Assembly (NCBI RefSeq): GCF_010747475.1
Contig: NZ_VSLZ01000001.1
Location: forward strand, 248,001-312,000
Direction: 5' to 3'
Length of the DNA stretch: 64,000 nt
Source: Halorussus sp. MSC15.2
GTDB taxonomy: Archaea > Halobacteriota > Halobacteria > Halobacteriales > Haladaptataceae
Shown here piece by piece: positions 42,780 through 50,808 of the stretch. Within the stretch, counting starts at the first letter, position 1, and each line of letters starts with the position of its first letter. The notes under the pieces were generated by a model that worked only from the letters and a program-made list of their open reading frames with translations, did no database searches and was not told where the DNA came from. The position numbers and the translations under genes were made by a program.

Positions 42780-42953
42780 GTCGATAACTTTCACTTAGCT
42801 CCACGACCGGCGTCGAGTTAGAGTCCCTACTCTCACGGAGTCTTCTACGTCGGAACTGTCGAAACCGAAGATTCCGACAGCATCCGTCTCGCTTCGACCC
42901 AACACCTATATTGCGTCACAAAAGATATGTGGATAGAAGGCCAACAAACCAGC

Positions 42954-43586
42954 ATGAACCGCCGTCAGTTACTTGGAGCAGTTGGTGGGGGTGCTTCCAT
43001 CTCGGTATGCGGATTTCTCAAAACTATGTCCTCAAACGACGAAGAAGTAGCGTATCCCAAGGTTTCCGTTCACGGAGATACCACAGACCCTGAGCGTAAC
43101 GTAGCACTATCGGTAGAGGTGATTCAGCAATTCAGTCGAGAGAGTCCTGCCGAGATTCAGGTGGCGTTTACGAACACCGCCGAGTCAGCGCGCGAGTTCT
43201 ACTTCGGGAGCACTCCTCCGTTTTCGGAGTATCTCTCTACGGAACGGAACGATGGGACTCAACTCGTCGCTATCCCGAGGAACCGCTCTCACATTTCCTT
43301 AGGTGACGTGAACGACGCGACAGGTGAATCAAGCGAAAATCAGGAAATCGTACCAGAACGTCCATTAGACGGCTGTTGGCGGCTCCATGGAGACTTGGCA
43401 GTTTGGGGATTCGCAAATCAAAAAACAGTCAAACCGGGTGAGACCTTACAGGAAAAGTTCACCGTTCTAGATTATTCAGATAACACGACCTGTCTCCCCG
43501 GCGGTGAGTACCGATTCGTCTCTCCAAACTACTTTGGACAAAACAATCCGTGGGGATTCACCGTCGAACTGACGTACAGCGAATAG
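42954..43586 (+). CDS. Tat-exported protein, unknown function (accessory island)
   Basis: The ~210-residue protein starts MNRRQLLGAVGGGASISVCGF, a Tat signal. A lipobox is not clear, as Val precedes Cys. The mature part looks like a beta-sandwich: VALSVEVIQQFSRESPAEIQVAFTNTAESAREFYFG, GETLQEKFTVLDYSDNTTCLPGGEYRFV, WGFTVELTY. Two Cys (DGCWRL and TTCLPG) may pair. An upstream ATG at 42927 is less likely. The base composition is visibly lower in G+C than the adjacent AAA gene. It is convergent with the serine protease gene, forming an accessory pair. No family recognised. Confidence 0.65.
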   Translation: MNRRQLLGAVGGGASISVCGFLKTMSSNDEEVAYPKVSVHGDTTDPERNVALSVEVIQQFSRESPAEIQVAFTNTAESAREFYFGSTPPFSEYLSTERNDGTQLVAIPRNRSHISLGDVNDATGESSENQEIVPERPLDGCWRLHGDLAVWGFANQKTVKPGETLQEKFTVLDYSDNTTCLPGGEYRFVSPNYFGQNNPWGFTVELTYSE

Positions 43587-43675
43587 AGCCTCGTCTGGGT
43601 TGATTTCAAGACGATACGGTTGACGATTCGTATTCGAGAAATTTCGATGGCCGGATACTGTCCCGGCAGTCCTGT

Positions 43676-44755
43676 CTATTGGTTTCCGAAACTGTATCCT
43701 TGGTACTCGTGAATGGCGTATGCGGCCGCGCCACTGCTGTGATTATCGACCAAGTCACCGGAGTGGAGATTAACCACGTACGCCTTGCCTTTGTCACTGA
43801 CGAAGTAGATGATTCCTCCTGAGTCGCCACCCTCCGTGTAATCTCCATCCAACTCGACGAGTTCGGTCAGGAGAGCGTTGTTAGAACAAGAGTACGTGTT
43901 GTCGTACGAGTCAATCTGGGCAGTTGCCGTACAAGACGCTGCAAACCGGCCTTTAACGGTCGTTCCATCGGACGAGAACGAATCCAATCCAGACTGAGTG
44001 ACCCATCCTTCGATGGACGCACTCTCGTTCACGATGTCGTCGGAAACGCCTTCGTCGGACGCGGGTGTGACGAACACGGAGTCGTGTTCTAGGTACTCGT
44101 CGCTGACGTCGCCGAAGTAATCCTCGACTTGGTACATCGGTTCGCCATTCGTGTCTGTGTTGTCACAGCCGTTACCAGAACTGAGGAACACGTGGCGTGC
44201 ACTCATCATGTATCGGTTGCCGTTTTTGTACGCGGCACAACAAGCACTACCGCCACCGTAATCCGAGTTGATTGCAACTCCGCCCTTTGCAGGGTCGTAG
44301 TTGTTGAGGTAACATGCCTCCCAGTCCATCGAAACGTCGTTTTCGACAACGATGGAGACTCCGTCAACCTCTTCAGGAATGTTAACGTCCGTACTCGGTC
44401 CTCGCGTCCCCACTCGAACTTGTTTCATTAGCTTGCCACCGATTGAACGTTCACCGACTGTCAACCCAACTAGAACGACGTCGTTCTCGTCCTCGTAACG
44501 CTTTTCGAGACCGTCCCGGACTTTGCGTGCTGTCTGGACCTGTTCCCACCACTTCGTTGAAACCTTCTCTGTTTCGACGGGTCCATCGCTATCACGGAGA
44601 GTGACGATTTCGGTCGTGTCCTTGGAGGAAGCGCTACCTTGGGCGGCGTAGCCAGCCATCCCAACACCAGTGATACCTATTCCTTTCAGATACTTCCGGC
44701 GACTGCTTTTGATTCCTTTTTCCGAGTCGGAGCGGGGATTCGTTTTCTCTGTCAT
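43676..44755 (-). CDS. Tat-exported chymotrypsin-like serine protease
   Basis: The 359-residue protein carries a Tat signal (SSRRKYLKGIGITGVGMAGYAAQGSASS). A helical pro-like segment follows (WWEQVQTARKVRDGLEKRYEDE). The protease domain shows the S1 triad: His in MMSARHVFLS (~residue 191), Asp in LEHDSVFVTPA, and Ser in EGGDSGGIIYF (~residue 317). Cysteines (DWEACYLN, SACCAAY, NGCDN, ASCTATAQ, YSCSNN) suggest disulfides. It ends with YAIHEYQGYSF. A strong A+T-rich region (44756-44911) lies upstream. It would act outside the cell. Target unknown. Confidence 0.82.
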   Translation of the reverse strand: MTEKTNPRSDSEKGIKSSRRKYLKGIGITGVGMAGYAAQGSASSKDTTEIVTLRDSDGPVETEKVSTKWWEQVQTARKVRDGLEKRYEDENDVVLVGLTVGERSIGGKLMKQVRVGTRGPSTDVNIPEEVDGVSIVVENDVSMDWEACYLNNYDPAKGGVAINSDYGGGSACCAAYKNGNRYMMSARHVFLSSGNGCDNTDTNGEPMYQVEDYFGDVSDEYLEHDSVFVTPASDEGVSDDIVNESASIEGWVTQSGLDSFSSDGTTVKGRFAASCTATAQIDSYDNTYSCSNNALLTELVELDGDYTEGGDSGGIIYFVSDKGKAYVVNLHSGDLVDNHSSGAAAYAIHEYQGYSFGNQ

Positions 44756-44911
44756 ATTTGCGGCGATTAAATATACAAAAAGAAAACGCTTTTAATTTTC
44801 TAAGATTATAATATATAACAATCTTTGAGGGTGAGTATTTTTCGAACGTAGAACCCGTTCAGGCCGATACGTCCCCGAAACCTTTGTACCCCAAGCGACT
44901 ACCTCCGGCAA

Positions 44912-45736
44912 ATGCAGGTCACCCTCCTCGGCACCGGCGACACGACCGGCACGCCCACGCCGGACTGCGACTGCGACACCTGCGAGGAAGCACGCAGTCG
45001 CGGCGTCGAGCGCTCGCGGTTCTCGGTGCACGTCCGCAACGAACGCACCGGCGAGGCCCTGCTGATAGACCTCAGCCCCGACTTTCGCCACCAGTTCCTG
45101 ACTCACGACGTGGGCCTGCCCGACGAAGCCGTCGTCACCCACATTCACTTCGACCACCTCGACGGACTCGGCAACGCCTACCGACTGCTGGACGCCCTGC
45201 CGGTCTACGCCGCGGACGAGGTGGACCCCGTCACCGACGAGAGCGTCGCCGACACGATTCGGCGCAAGTACGACTACCTCGACAGGGTGACGGTCCGGGA
45301 CCGGACGCCGCTCGAACCCTTCGAGACCTGCGGGTTCGAGGTGACGTTGGTCCCGGTCGAACACCCGCCGATGCTCTGCTACGGCGTCGTCGTCGTTGAC
45401 CCCGAGACCGGCGCGAAACTCGCGTTGACCGGCGACACCAACTACGCGGTTCCAGACGAGAGTCGCGCGGTGCTGGCCGACGCCGACCTCCTGCTGGCCG
45501 ACGCAATCGTCCCCGCGCACCTCTGCGAACACCATCCGATGGGCGGCGACCACCACGGCCCGGACGGCGTCCCCCGGACGTTCGGCACCAAGCACATGAC
45601 CCGAGAGGGGGCGCTGGCGCTGGCCGAGGAACTCGACGCCGCGGAGACGCGGTTAGTCCACCTCGCTCACTACTATCCCGCCGAGGAGGCCTTCGAGGAA
45701 CCGCTGGCTATCGACGGCGAACAGTACCACCTCTGA
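44912..45736 (+). CDS. MBL-fold metallohydrolase, PhnP-like
   Basis: The 274-residue protein begins MQVTLLGTGDTTGTPTPDCDCDTCEEARSRG, which matches the PhnP/beta-CASP-like opening with zinc-binding cysteines. The metal motif is VVTHIHFDHLDGLGNAYRLLD. Further ligands are EHPPMLCYG, LTGDTNYAVPDE and VHLAHYYPAEE. PhnP is a cyclic phosphodiesterase (5-phospho-ribose 1,2-cyclic phosphate); no other phn genes are nearby, so another phosphodiester or nucleic-acid-related substrate is possible. It is cytosolic. Confidence 0.85.
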   Translation: MQVTLLGTGDTTGTPTPDCDCDTCEEARSRGVERSRFSVHVRNERTGEALLIDLSPDFRHQFLTHDVGLPDEAVVTHIHFDHLDGLGNAYRLLDALPVYAADEVDPVTDESVADTIRRKYDYLDRVTVRDRTPLEPFETCGFEVTLVPVEHPPMLCYGVVVVDPETGAKLALTGDTNYAVPDESRAVLADADLLLADAIVPAHLCEHHPMGGDHHGPDGVPRTFGTKHMTREGALALAEELDAAETRLVHLAHYYPAEEAFEEPLAIDGEQYHL

Positions 45737-45754
45737 GACGGTTCGGCGGTCGGC

Positions 45755-47200
45755 CTACCGACGCCGCGCGACGCCGAGTCCGACCAACAGCGTCCCGAGC
45801 GCCCCGACCGCCGCGAGGGGGCCGAAGCCGGGAACGCCGGTCTTGGCACTCGCCGGTTCGCGGTCTTCGGTTTCGCCGCCGCTGGCGGTCGTCTCCCCGT
45901 CGTCCATCGCGCCCTCGGAAGTCCGGCCCTCAGTCGCTTGCCCGTCCGTCGTTTCTCCCGTCGGACCCTGACCGTTGGCCAGACCGCTGATGTTCTGGAG
46001 CACGTCGTGGCACCGACTCAGCGCCGTCGCGTTCGCGTGGCGTCCGGAGTCGCCGTGGAGTCGGGCGGTCCCGGTGGCGTTCAGGTCGGTCGCGGTCGGA
46101 CCGCCGTGTTCTCCGGCGGGGAGTCGGACGGCGTCGTACACCAGCCACGGGGCGTAGAACTCCCAGACGACCTCGCCTTCGGGCGTCACCTCGACCACCC
46201 GGTGGTTCGCCGAATCGGTGACGAGGGTGTTGCCGCTCGGCAGGCGGTCGGCGTCTCGGGGCCACGAGAGATTCCCGGTGAGCGTCCACGTCCGGTTCCA
46301 GCCCTCACCGTTCGTCAGATTGCCGTCCGGATTCGCGTACTCCACGATGCGGTCGTTCTCGCTGTCGCCGACCAGCAGCGTCGGCGTCCCGTTCTCGCTC
46401 TCGAGATAGTCGGGATTGTGCTGTTCTGACAGAATGTTCTTCTTCCCGTCCTCGCCGAGTTTCATCACGATTTCGTTCGTGGAGCGGTTCACCACGATGG
46501 CTTGGTCGAAGTTCCGCGGCGAGGCGAGGTAGAGACCCTCGCCGACCTTGTCCACGTCGTTGACGTGGGTCCAGTCGTCGGTGTAGTTCTCTTCGAGGGT
46601 CTCGGGGTCGTAGTGGTCGTCGAAGCGCCACTCCCACGTTATCTCCTCGGTCGTGCGGTTGTAGACGAAGATGCGGTCGTCGTTCCGCTGGGCCGACGCG
46701 TTGTAGTTGCGCATGTTCGCCAGCAGAATCTCGCTACCGTTGTTGATGAGGTCGGCGTCGTGGGTGTCGGCGATGTCGAAGGTCTTCGACCAGACGCGCT
46801 CCTGCGTCCGGGGGTCGAACTCGTAGACGAGCGTCCGGTGGCCCTTCACCGTGGCGGTGACGAAGAGGTTCCCGTTGTCCATCCGGTCCACGTCGTATCC
46901 CCACGCCACGTCGTACTTCTCGGCGCTCTGGTGGACCCACTCGATTTCGCCGTTCGGCCCGACTCCGACGAGTTTCGCCGGGCGCTTGCCGCCGTTCTTC
47001 CCGAACCGGAACCCCTGAACGCTGATGACCGTGGTCCCGTTCGTGGGGGCGTCGATGGTTCCCGCGCAGGGATTGGGGGACGCCTGCGACGCGACCGAGC
47101 GCGCGTCGGTGTTCGGGGTAGCGACGACCGGTGCTACCATCGAGAGACAACACAACAGGGTTAACGCGACGGCGAGCGACCGCCGAGAGGTCGTTGGCAT
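45755..47200 (-). CDS. Arylsulfotransferase (ASST)-like surface protein with PGF-CTERM anchor
   Basis: The 481-residue protein has an N-terminal signal peptide (RRSLAVALTLLCCLSMVAPVVA). A beta-propeller follows whose pieces fit the arylsulfotransferase family: GPNGEIEWVHQSAEKYDVAWGYDVDRMDNGNLFVTA, HDADLINNGSEILLANMRNY, WTHVNDVDKV, and RDADRLPSGNTLVTDSANHRVVEVTPEGEVVWEF. A Thr/Glu/Gly-rich linker leads to the terminal PGFGPLAAVGALGTLLVGLGVARRR, a PGF-CTERM signal cut by archaeosortase A and lipid-anchored. Numerous NxT/S sites suggest glycosylation. True sulfotransferase activity is unproven in haloarchaea. Confidence 0.85.
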   Translation of the reverse strand: MPTTSRRSLAVALTLLCCLSMVAPVVATPNTDARSVASQASPNPCAGTIDAPTNGTTVISVQGFRFGKNGGKRPAKLVGVGPNGEIEWVHQSAEKYDVAWGYDVDRMDNGNLFVTATVKGHRTLVYEFDPRTQERVWSKTFDIADTHDADLINNGSEILLANMRNYNASAQRNDDRIFVYNRTTEEITWEWRFDDHYDPETLEENYTDDWTHVNDVDKVGEGLYLASPRNFDQAIVVNRSTNEIVMKLGEDGKKNILSEQHNPDYLESENGTPTLLVGDSENDRIVEYANPDGNLTNGEGWNRTWTLTGNLSWPRDADRLPSGNTLVTDSANHRVVEVTPEGEVVWEFYAPWLVYDAVRLPAGEHGGPTATDLNATGTARLHGDSGRHANATALSRCHDVLQNISGLANGQGPTGETTDGQATEGRTSEGAMDDGETTASGGETEDREPASAKTGVPGFGPLAAVGALGTLLVGLGVARRR

Positions 47201-47504
47201 GAATCTCCGTATCGACGTTGGTCGGTTTTTAGCTACTGGTTAGGGTGCGATTACTCGCCCGGAACTGTCTGCGCTCCGACGTGAATACTTTGTGTTTTCC
47301 CGGAGTACTCCGGGCCACGTTCAGCGTTCTCCGCCGACGCCGACTTCGGGGTCGCCACACGACCCCGAGAGCGGGGAGTCCGATAGCGCGACCGAGGAGC
47401 GTCGTACTGCGATTCACACTGTAAAAGTCAGCCTCCTCTCATGTCTTTCTTCCGGGGGAATTGGTATCAACGGGTTTAAAAATACTGTCTCCTCATGTGA
47501 GTTT
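47201..47504. other. Intergenic region between divergent surface-protein genes
   Basis: This 304-base region lies between the ASST-like gene and the duplicated-domain lipoprotein gene, which are divergent. The last part (47440-47490) has an A+T-richer TTTAAAAATACTG run about 20-30 bases before the ATG at 47505, a likely promoter. The word CTCCTC..CATGT appears twice (47431-47443, 47490-47498). No gene recognised. Confidence 0.4.
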
Positions 47505-48266
47505 ATGGATAGGAATACTCCGTCCAGACGACAGTTCCTCACCGCCAGCGCATCTGCACTCTCGCTCGCACTCGCCGGTTGTTCCGGCGGCGAGACGTCC
47601 GAGGGAAGCGACACGACGACCGGCGACGGTGGCGGGGACACGGAGACGACCTCCGACGACGCCAGCGAGACGACGACCTCGACTGCACAGTCGAGCGGTT
47701 CGAGTTCCTTCGCGGTCAAGGTCGTCTACGACGGCGAGTGGCAAGGCTCGATTTCGGCAGGCGGCAGCGCGAAGTCGATTCAGGGGAGCGGGACCAAGAC
47801 CGTCGATATCTCGGGCGAACCGAACATCGTCTCCGCGAACGCCCAGAAGAAGGACGGCGGCGGCGATGCGAAGCTGACGATTCAGATTCTGAAGGACGGC
47901 GAAGTGGTCAAAAAGAGCAGTACGACCGCCGAGTACGGGATGGCCCAGACGACGTACTCGCCGTTCGGTTCGGCGACCACGTCCGGCAGTTCGTCGGGCG
48001 GGTCGAAGCTCTCGGTCAAAGTCGTCTACGAGGGCAAGTGGCAGGGTTCGATTTCGGCAGGCGGTAGCGCGCGCTCGGTCCAAGGGTCGGGGACGAAGAC
48101 CCTCGACGTGAAGGGGAGTCCGTCGATTCTCTCCGCGAACGCCCAGAAGAAGGACGGGGGCGCGGGGAAGAAGTTGACCATCAAAATTCTGCAGGACGGC
48201 GAAGTGTTGAAGAAGAGTTCCACGACAGCCGAGTACGGCATGGCGCAGGTCACGGCCACGCTGTAG
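47505..48266 (+). CDS. Tat lipoprotein with two tandem copies of an MmpS-like domain
   Basis: The 253-residue protein has a Tat/lipobox signal (PSRRQFLTASASALSLALAGCSGG) and a Thr/Asp/Gly-rich linker. Two near-identical repeats of about 80 residues follow, each starting with VKVVYxGxWQGSISAGGSA and continuing with QGSGTKT, SANAQKKDGG, LTIQILKDGEV (or LTIKILQDGEV) and KKSSTTAEYGMAQ. The pattern resembles the MmpS-like or small beta-sandwich domains in exported lipoproteins. The high identity points to recent duplication. Function unknown. A TTTAAAAATAC promoter-like box precedes it. Confidence 0.75.
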   Translation: MDRNTPSRRQFLTASASALSLALAGCSGGETSEGSDTTTGDGGGDTETTSDDASETTTSTAQSSGSSSFAVKVVYDGEWQGSISAGGSAKSIQGSGTKTVDISGEPNIVSANAQKKDGGGDAKLTIQILKDGEVVKKSSTTAEYGMAQTTYSPFGSATTSGSSSGGSKLSVKVVYEGKWQGSISAGGSARSVQGSGTKTLDVKGSPSILSANAQKKDGGAGKKLTIKILQDGEVLKKSSTTAEYGMAQVTATL

Positions 48267-48341
48267 CGCATCCGACACACCGTCTCTGGCGTCTCGTTTT
48301 CGAGGTTAGGATTCATGAGTCCGACCGTCGTATCCTCGGAC

Positions 48342-48812
48342 ATGAACATCTCACTCAGGGAACGCCTCGCGGACGCCGACTTCTGGGACCGCCACGCCAA
48401 CCCCGCCAGCGGGTGGTCCCGCGTGCCGACCGGTCCGCTGCTGGTCTACGCCATCTACGCCCGGAACTGGAGGCTCCTCGCCGCGACGGTGGCGTTCGTC
48501 GCCGTCAACCCCGTCCTCTTCCCGGAACCCGACCCCGACGCCGACGAGGGCTGGATGACGAAGGGCGTCCGGGGCGAGCGGTTGTGGATGCGGGGCGCGG
48601 ACGCGGGCCGAGCGAACTTGCTGAACGTCGCCAACGCGCCGGTGTTCCTCTACGCGCTCCACTCGGCGGTCCGGCGACGCCCCGGCCGGACCGCGCTGTT
48701 CACGGCGCTGACGATGGCGCTGAAACTGGCGTTCGTGGACCGGATGGCGAAACTCTACGAGCGCGAGAACGGGCGAGACGAAGGCCGAGAGTCCGCCGGG
48801 GAGGGAGCGTGA
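48342..48812 (+). CDS. DUF6653-like membrane protein
   Basis: The ~156-residue protein begins MNISLRERLADADFWDRHANPASGWSRVPTGPLLVYAIYARNWRLL, with two hydrophobic helices (~residues 33-60 and ~95-120), a conserved-looking DEGWMTKGVRGERLWMRG loop and a charged tail. I associate it with the haloarchaeal DUF6653 family. An in-frame ATG at 48315 is also possible. Its stop overlaps the GTG start of yqeC (GTGA), so the two genes are co-translated. The link to cofactor chemistry is unknown. Confidence 0.7.
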   Translation: MNISLRERLADADFWDRHANPASGWSRVPTGPLLVYAIYARNWRLLAATVAFVAVNPVLFPEPDPDADEGWMTKGVRGERLWMRGADAGRANLLNVANAPVFLYALHSAVRRRPGRTALFTALTMALKLAFVDRMAKLYERENGRDEGRESAGEGA

Positions 48813-49549
48813 CCCTTCCAGAGGCGCTCGACGCCGAGACCGGACTGACCTGCGTGGTCGGCGCGGGCGGGAAGAAGACGACGCTCTACGCGCTGGCCGA
48901 CCGCCTCGACCGCGCCGTCGTGACCGCGACGGTCCGCATCCCCATCTTCGACGCGGCGGTGGCCGAGATGGTCGTGACCGACGACCCCGTGGCCGCGCTC
49001 GACGCGACCGACGCCCCTGTCCGCTTCCCGCTGGGACTCGTGCCAGAGCGCGAGCGCGAGGACCGCTACCGCGGCTACGACCCCGAGACCGTGAGCGCCC
49101 TCGCCGGCGCCCACGACGGACCGGTCCTCGCGAAGGCCGACGGCGCGCGGACGCGCTGGCTGAAGGCCCCTAACCAGCGCGAACCCCGGATTCCCGCGGC
49201 GGCCGACACGGTGGTTCCAATCGCCAGCGCCCGCGTCGTCGGCGAGACGCTCTCGGACGACCGTGTCCACCGGCCCGGGCGCGTGGCCGCCGTCGCGGAC
49301 CGCGAGGTCGGCGACGAAATTCGCCCCGAGGACGTGGCGGCGGTCCTCGCCAGCGACGAGGGCGGCCTGAAGGGCGTCCCGAAGGGCGCGACCGCGGTTC
49401 CCGTCGTCAACATGGTCGATTCGCCGGAACTGGAGCGAACCGGCCGCGAAATCGCCGAGGGGGTCCTCGACCGCACGCCCGACGGGGTTTCCCGCGTCGT
49501 CCTGACCCGGATGGTCGCCGACGACCCCGTGGTCGCCGTGGTGGAGTGA
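48809..49549 (+). CDS. yqeC: YqeC-like selenium/molybdenum-cofactor accessory protein
   Basis: The 246-residue protein begins with the nucleotide-binding motif LTCVVGAGGKKTTLYALADRL (P-loop-like, residues ~12-32) and continues with AKADGARTRWLKAPNQREPRIPAAADTVVPIASA, a hallmark of the YqeC family. DEGGLKGVPKGATAVPVVNMVD is another typical block. YqeC is linked by genomic context to maturation of selenium-dependent molybdenum hydroxylases. It overlaps the upstream gene by GTGA, and a MobA gene lies convergently 370 bases downstream. No Sec machinery is seen in the window. Confidence 0.85.
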   Translation: MTLPEALDAETGLTCVVGAGGKKTTLYALADRLDRAVVTATVRIPIFDAAVAEMVVTDDPVAALDATDAPVRFPLGLVPEREREDRYRGYDPETVSALAGAHDGPVLAKADGARTRWLKAPNQREPRIPAAADTVVPIASARVVGETLSDDRVHRPGRVAAVADREVGDEIRPEDVAAVLASDEGGLKGVPKGATAVPVVNMVDSPELERTGREIAEGVLDRTPDGVSRVVLTRMVADDPVVAVVE

Positions 49550-49645
49550 GTGAGGCGGTACTGGTGGAGTGAGTGAATCGTTTGGTGGAATAAGTGAGGC
49601 GGTACTGATAGCGTAAAGCGGTACTGGTAGAATTAGTGAGGCGGA
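49541..49645 (+). repeat. Degenerate ~22-bp tandem repeats reaching the yqeC stop codon
   Basis: Copies of a unit like GTGGTGGAGTGAGTGAGGCGGTACTG follow each other about four to five times, with substitutions (AATAAG, GCGTAA, AATTAG variants). The first copy contains the last codons and the stop of yqeC. A 24-base inverted copy lies at 49824-49847. The spacing is irregular, so it is not a CRISPR array. Confidence 0.7.
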
Positions 49646-49919
49646 GCTAGCTTCAGGCTTGAACGACGGAGTCACCGCAACCGCACGGCACCGCGTCGGC
49701 CTCACACCTCCCCAACCTCCTCACTCTCTCGCTACGCTCGGTCGTTCGTCCCTCGCGCATCGGCGCAACACGAGGTTGCGCCAGCGCGCCGAGAGGAAGG
49801 TTGAACGGTCGAGAGACGCGTCCTTCACTCCACCAGTACCGCTTCACCGACCGGTAACGTCGCGTCCGTCGAGCGACGACTTCGGTTCTCTACTCGCCCA
49901 CTCCTCCGACCCCGACCAC
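49550..49919. other. Spacer between yqeC and mobA, mostly repeat DNA
   Basis: The first ~100 bases are the degenerate tandem repeats. Next is an ordinary G+C-rich stretch, with an inverted copy of the repeat (49824-49847) close to the end of the convergent mobA gene. No gene was recognised between them. Confidence 0.5.
49824..49847 (-). repeat. Inverted copy of the yqeC-tail repeat
   Basis: The reverse complement reads GTGAAGCGGTACTGGTGGAG then TGAA, which matches 49550-49573 with two differences in 24 bases. Together the two form a long inverted pair with about 250 bases between them. Confidence 0.65.
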
Positions 49920-50582
49920 TCACTCCCGCAGACGTTCCTCGGCGGCCTCGAACTCCTCGTGGGTGTTGACGTTCTCGAAACTGTCGGCGTCGAACTCCGA
50001 CAGTTCCTCGCCCTCCACCACCGCGTAGTCCAACTCGAACAGCGGTTCGATTATCCTGCTCTCGCCCGCCACCAGCGCGGCGTCGCAGGCGTCGGCCATC
50101 GGTCTCGCCCGGTAGACGGCGTGGGTGGTCTCGAACCAGTCGGTGGGACGCGGGACGGCGGCGTCGCGGGACTGCCTCGGGTCGCTCGGGGACTCTCGCT
50201 CGTCGGCGTCCCGTCCGCGAGCGCGCTCGAAGAGATACGCCACGAGGTCCGGGTCCAGAAACGGCATGTCGCAGGCCGCGACGAAGGCGTATCGCGAGTC
50301 GGTCTCCTCGACCTCCCGGAGACCCGTCCGAATCCCGGCCATCGGTCCCTCGTCGGGGTCGGGGTCGATGGCGAACCGGACCGGGCGGTCGTAGCCGTCC
50401 AGCGCCGCGGCGATGGTCTCGCGCTGGTCGGCCCTGCAGTTGACGACGAGCACGTCCACGACGGGCACGAGGCGGTCGGCGACTCGGCGAATCATGGGGA
50501 CGCCGGCGAGGTCGCCGACCGCCTTGTCCCCCTCGCCGAACCGGGTCGAGCGACCCCCCGCGAGGACGACTCCGGCGGGCAT
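49920..50582 (-). CDS. mobA: Molybdenum cofactor guanylyltransferase MobA-like
   Basis: The 220-residue nucleotidyltransferase starts PAGVVLAGGRSTRFGEGDKAV (GTP-binding LxGGxSxRxGxxK motif, residues 2-22), continues with DPDPDEGPMAGIRTGLREV, FVAACDMPFLDPDLV with the metal Asp, and ends YAVVEGEELSEFDADSFENVNTHEEFEAAE (NVNTxED-like). MobA joins GMP to molybdopterin for bis-MGD enzymes; the family also contains MobA-like (MocA) forms for cytosine dinucleotides. YqeC lies convergently. The start at 50582 is favoured over a longer open frame. Confidence 0.87.
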   Translation of the reverse strand: MPAGVVLAGGRSTRFGEGDKAVGDLAGVPMIRRVADRLVPVVDVLVVNCRADQRETIAAALDGYDRPVRFAIDPDPDEGPMAGIRTGLREVEETDSRYAFVAACDMPFLDPDLVAYLFERARGRDADERESPSDPRQSRDAAVPRPTDWFETTHAVYRARPMADACDAALVAGESRIIEPLFELDYAVVEGEELSEFDADSFENVNTHEEFEAAEERLRE

Positions 50583-50778
50583 ACCCCGCGGTTCGTCCGC
50601 CAGCGTGAAATAGGCCGCGGCGTCGCCCGGGTCGCGCAGGTCGAGACACGCCCACCGACAGCGGGCGGTACTCCCCCGATTCGAGGCCGGAACCCCCGTA
50701 CGGAGCGCGATACGCCGACGCTTTACTAAGAAGATTTCAGCTCCGTCGGGGAATAAACCGCAAGTGCCGTAACGGTTG

Positions 50779-50799
50779 ACCCCCAAGGACGTTGGGGGT
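50779..50799 (+). promoter_or_regulatory. Perfect 8-bp stem, 5-base loop hairpin just before a solute-binding protein gene
   Basis: ACCCCCAA at 50779-50786 pairs with TTGGGGGT at 50792-50799, with the loop GGACG. The end lies nine bases before the ATG at 50809, so the hairpin would cover the translation start region, or act as a DNA operator for a dimeric regulator. Confidence 0.6.
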
Positions 50800-50808
50800 A
50801 GATACCAA

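Noticed and set aside
49541-49645. Short repeats considered as a CRISPR array
   Set aside because: Units abut each other without unique spacers and are degenerate. No cas genes are nearby.
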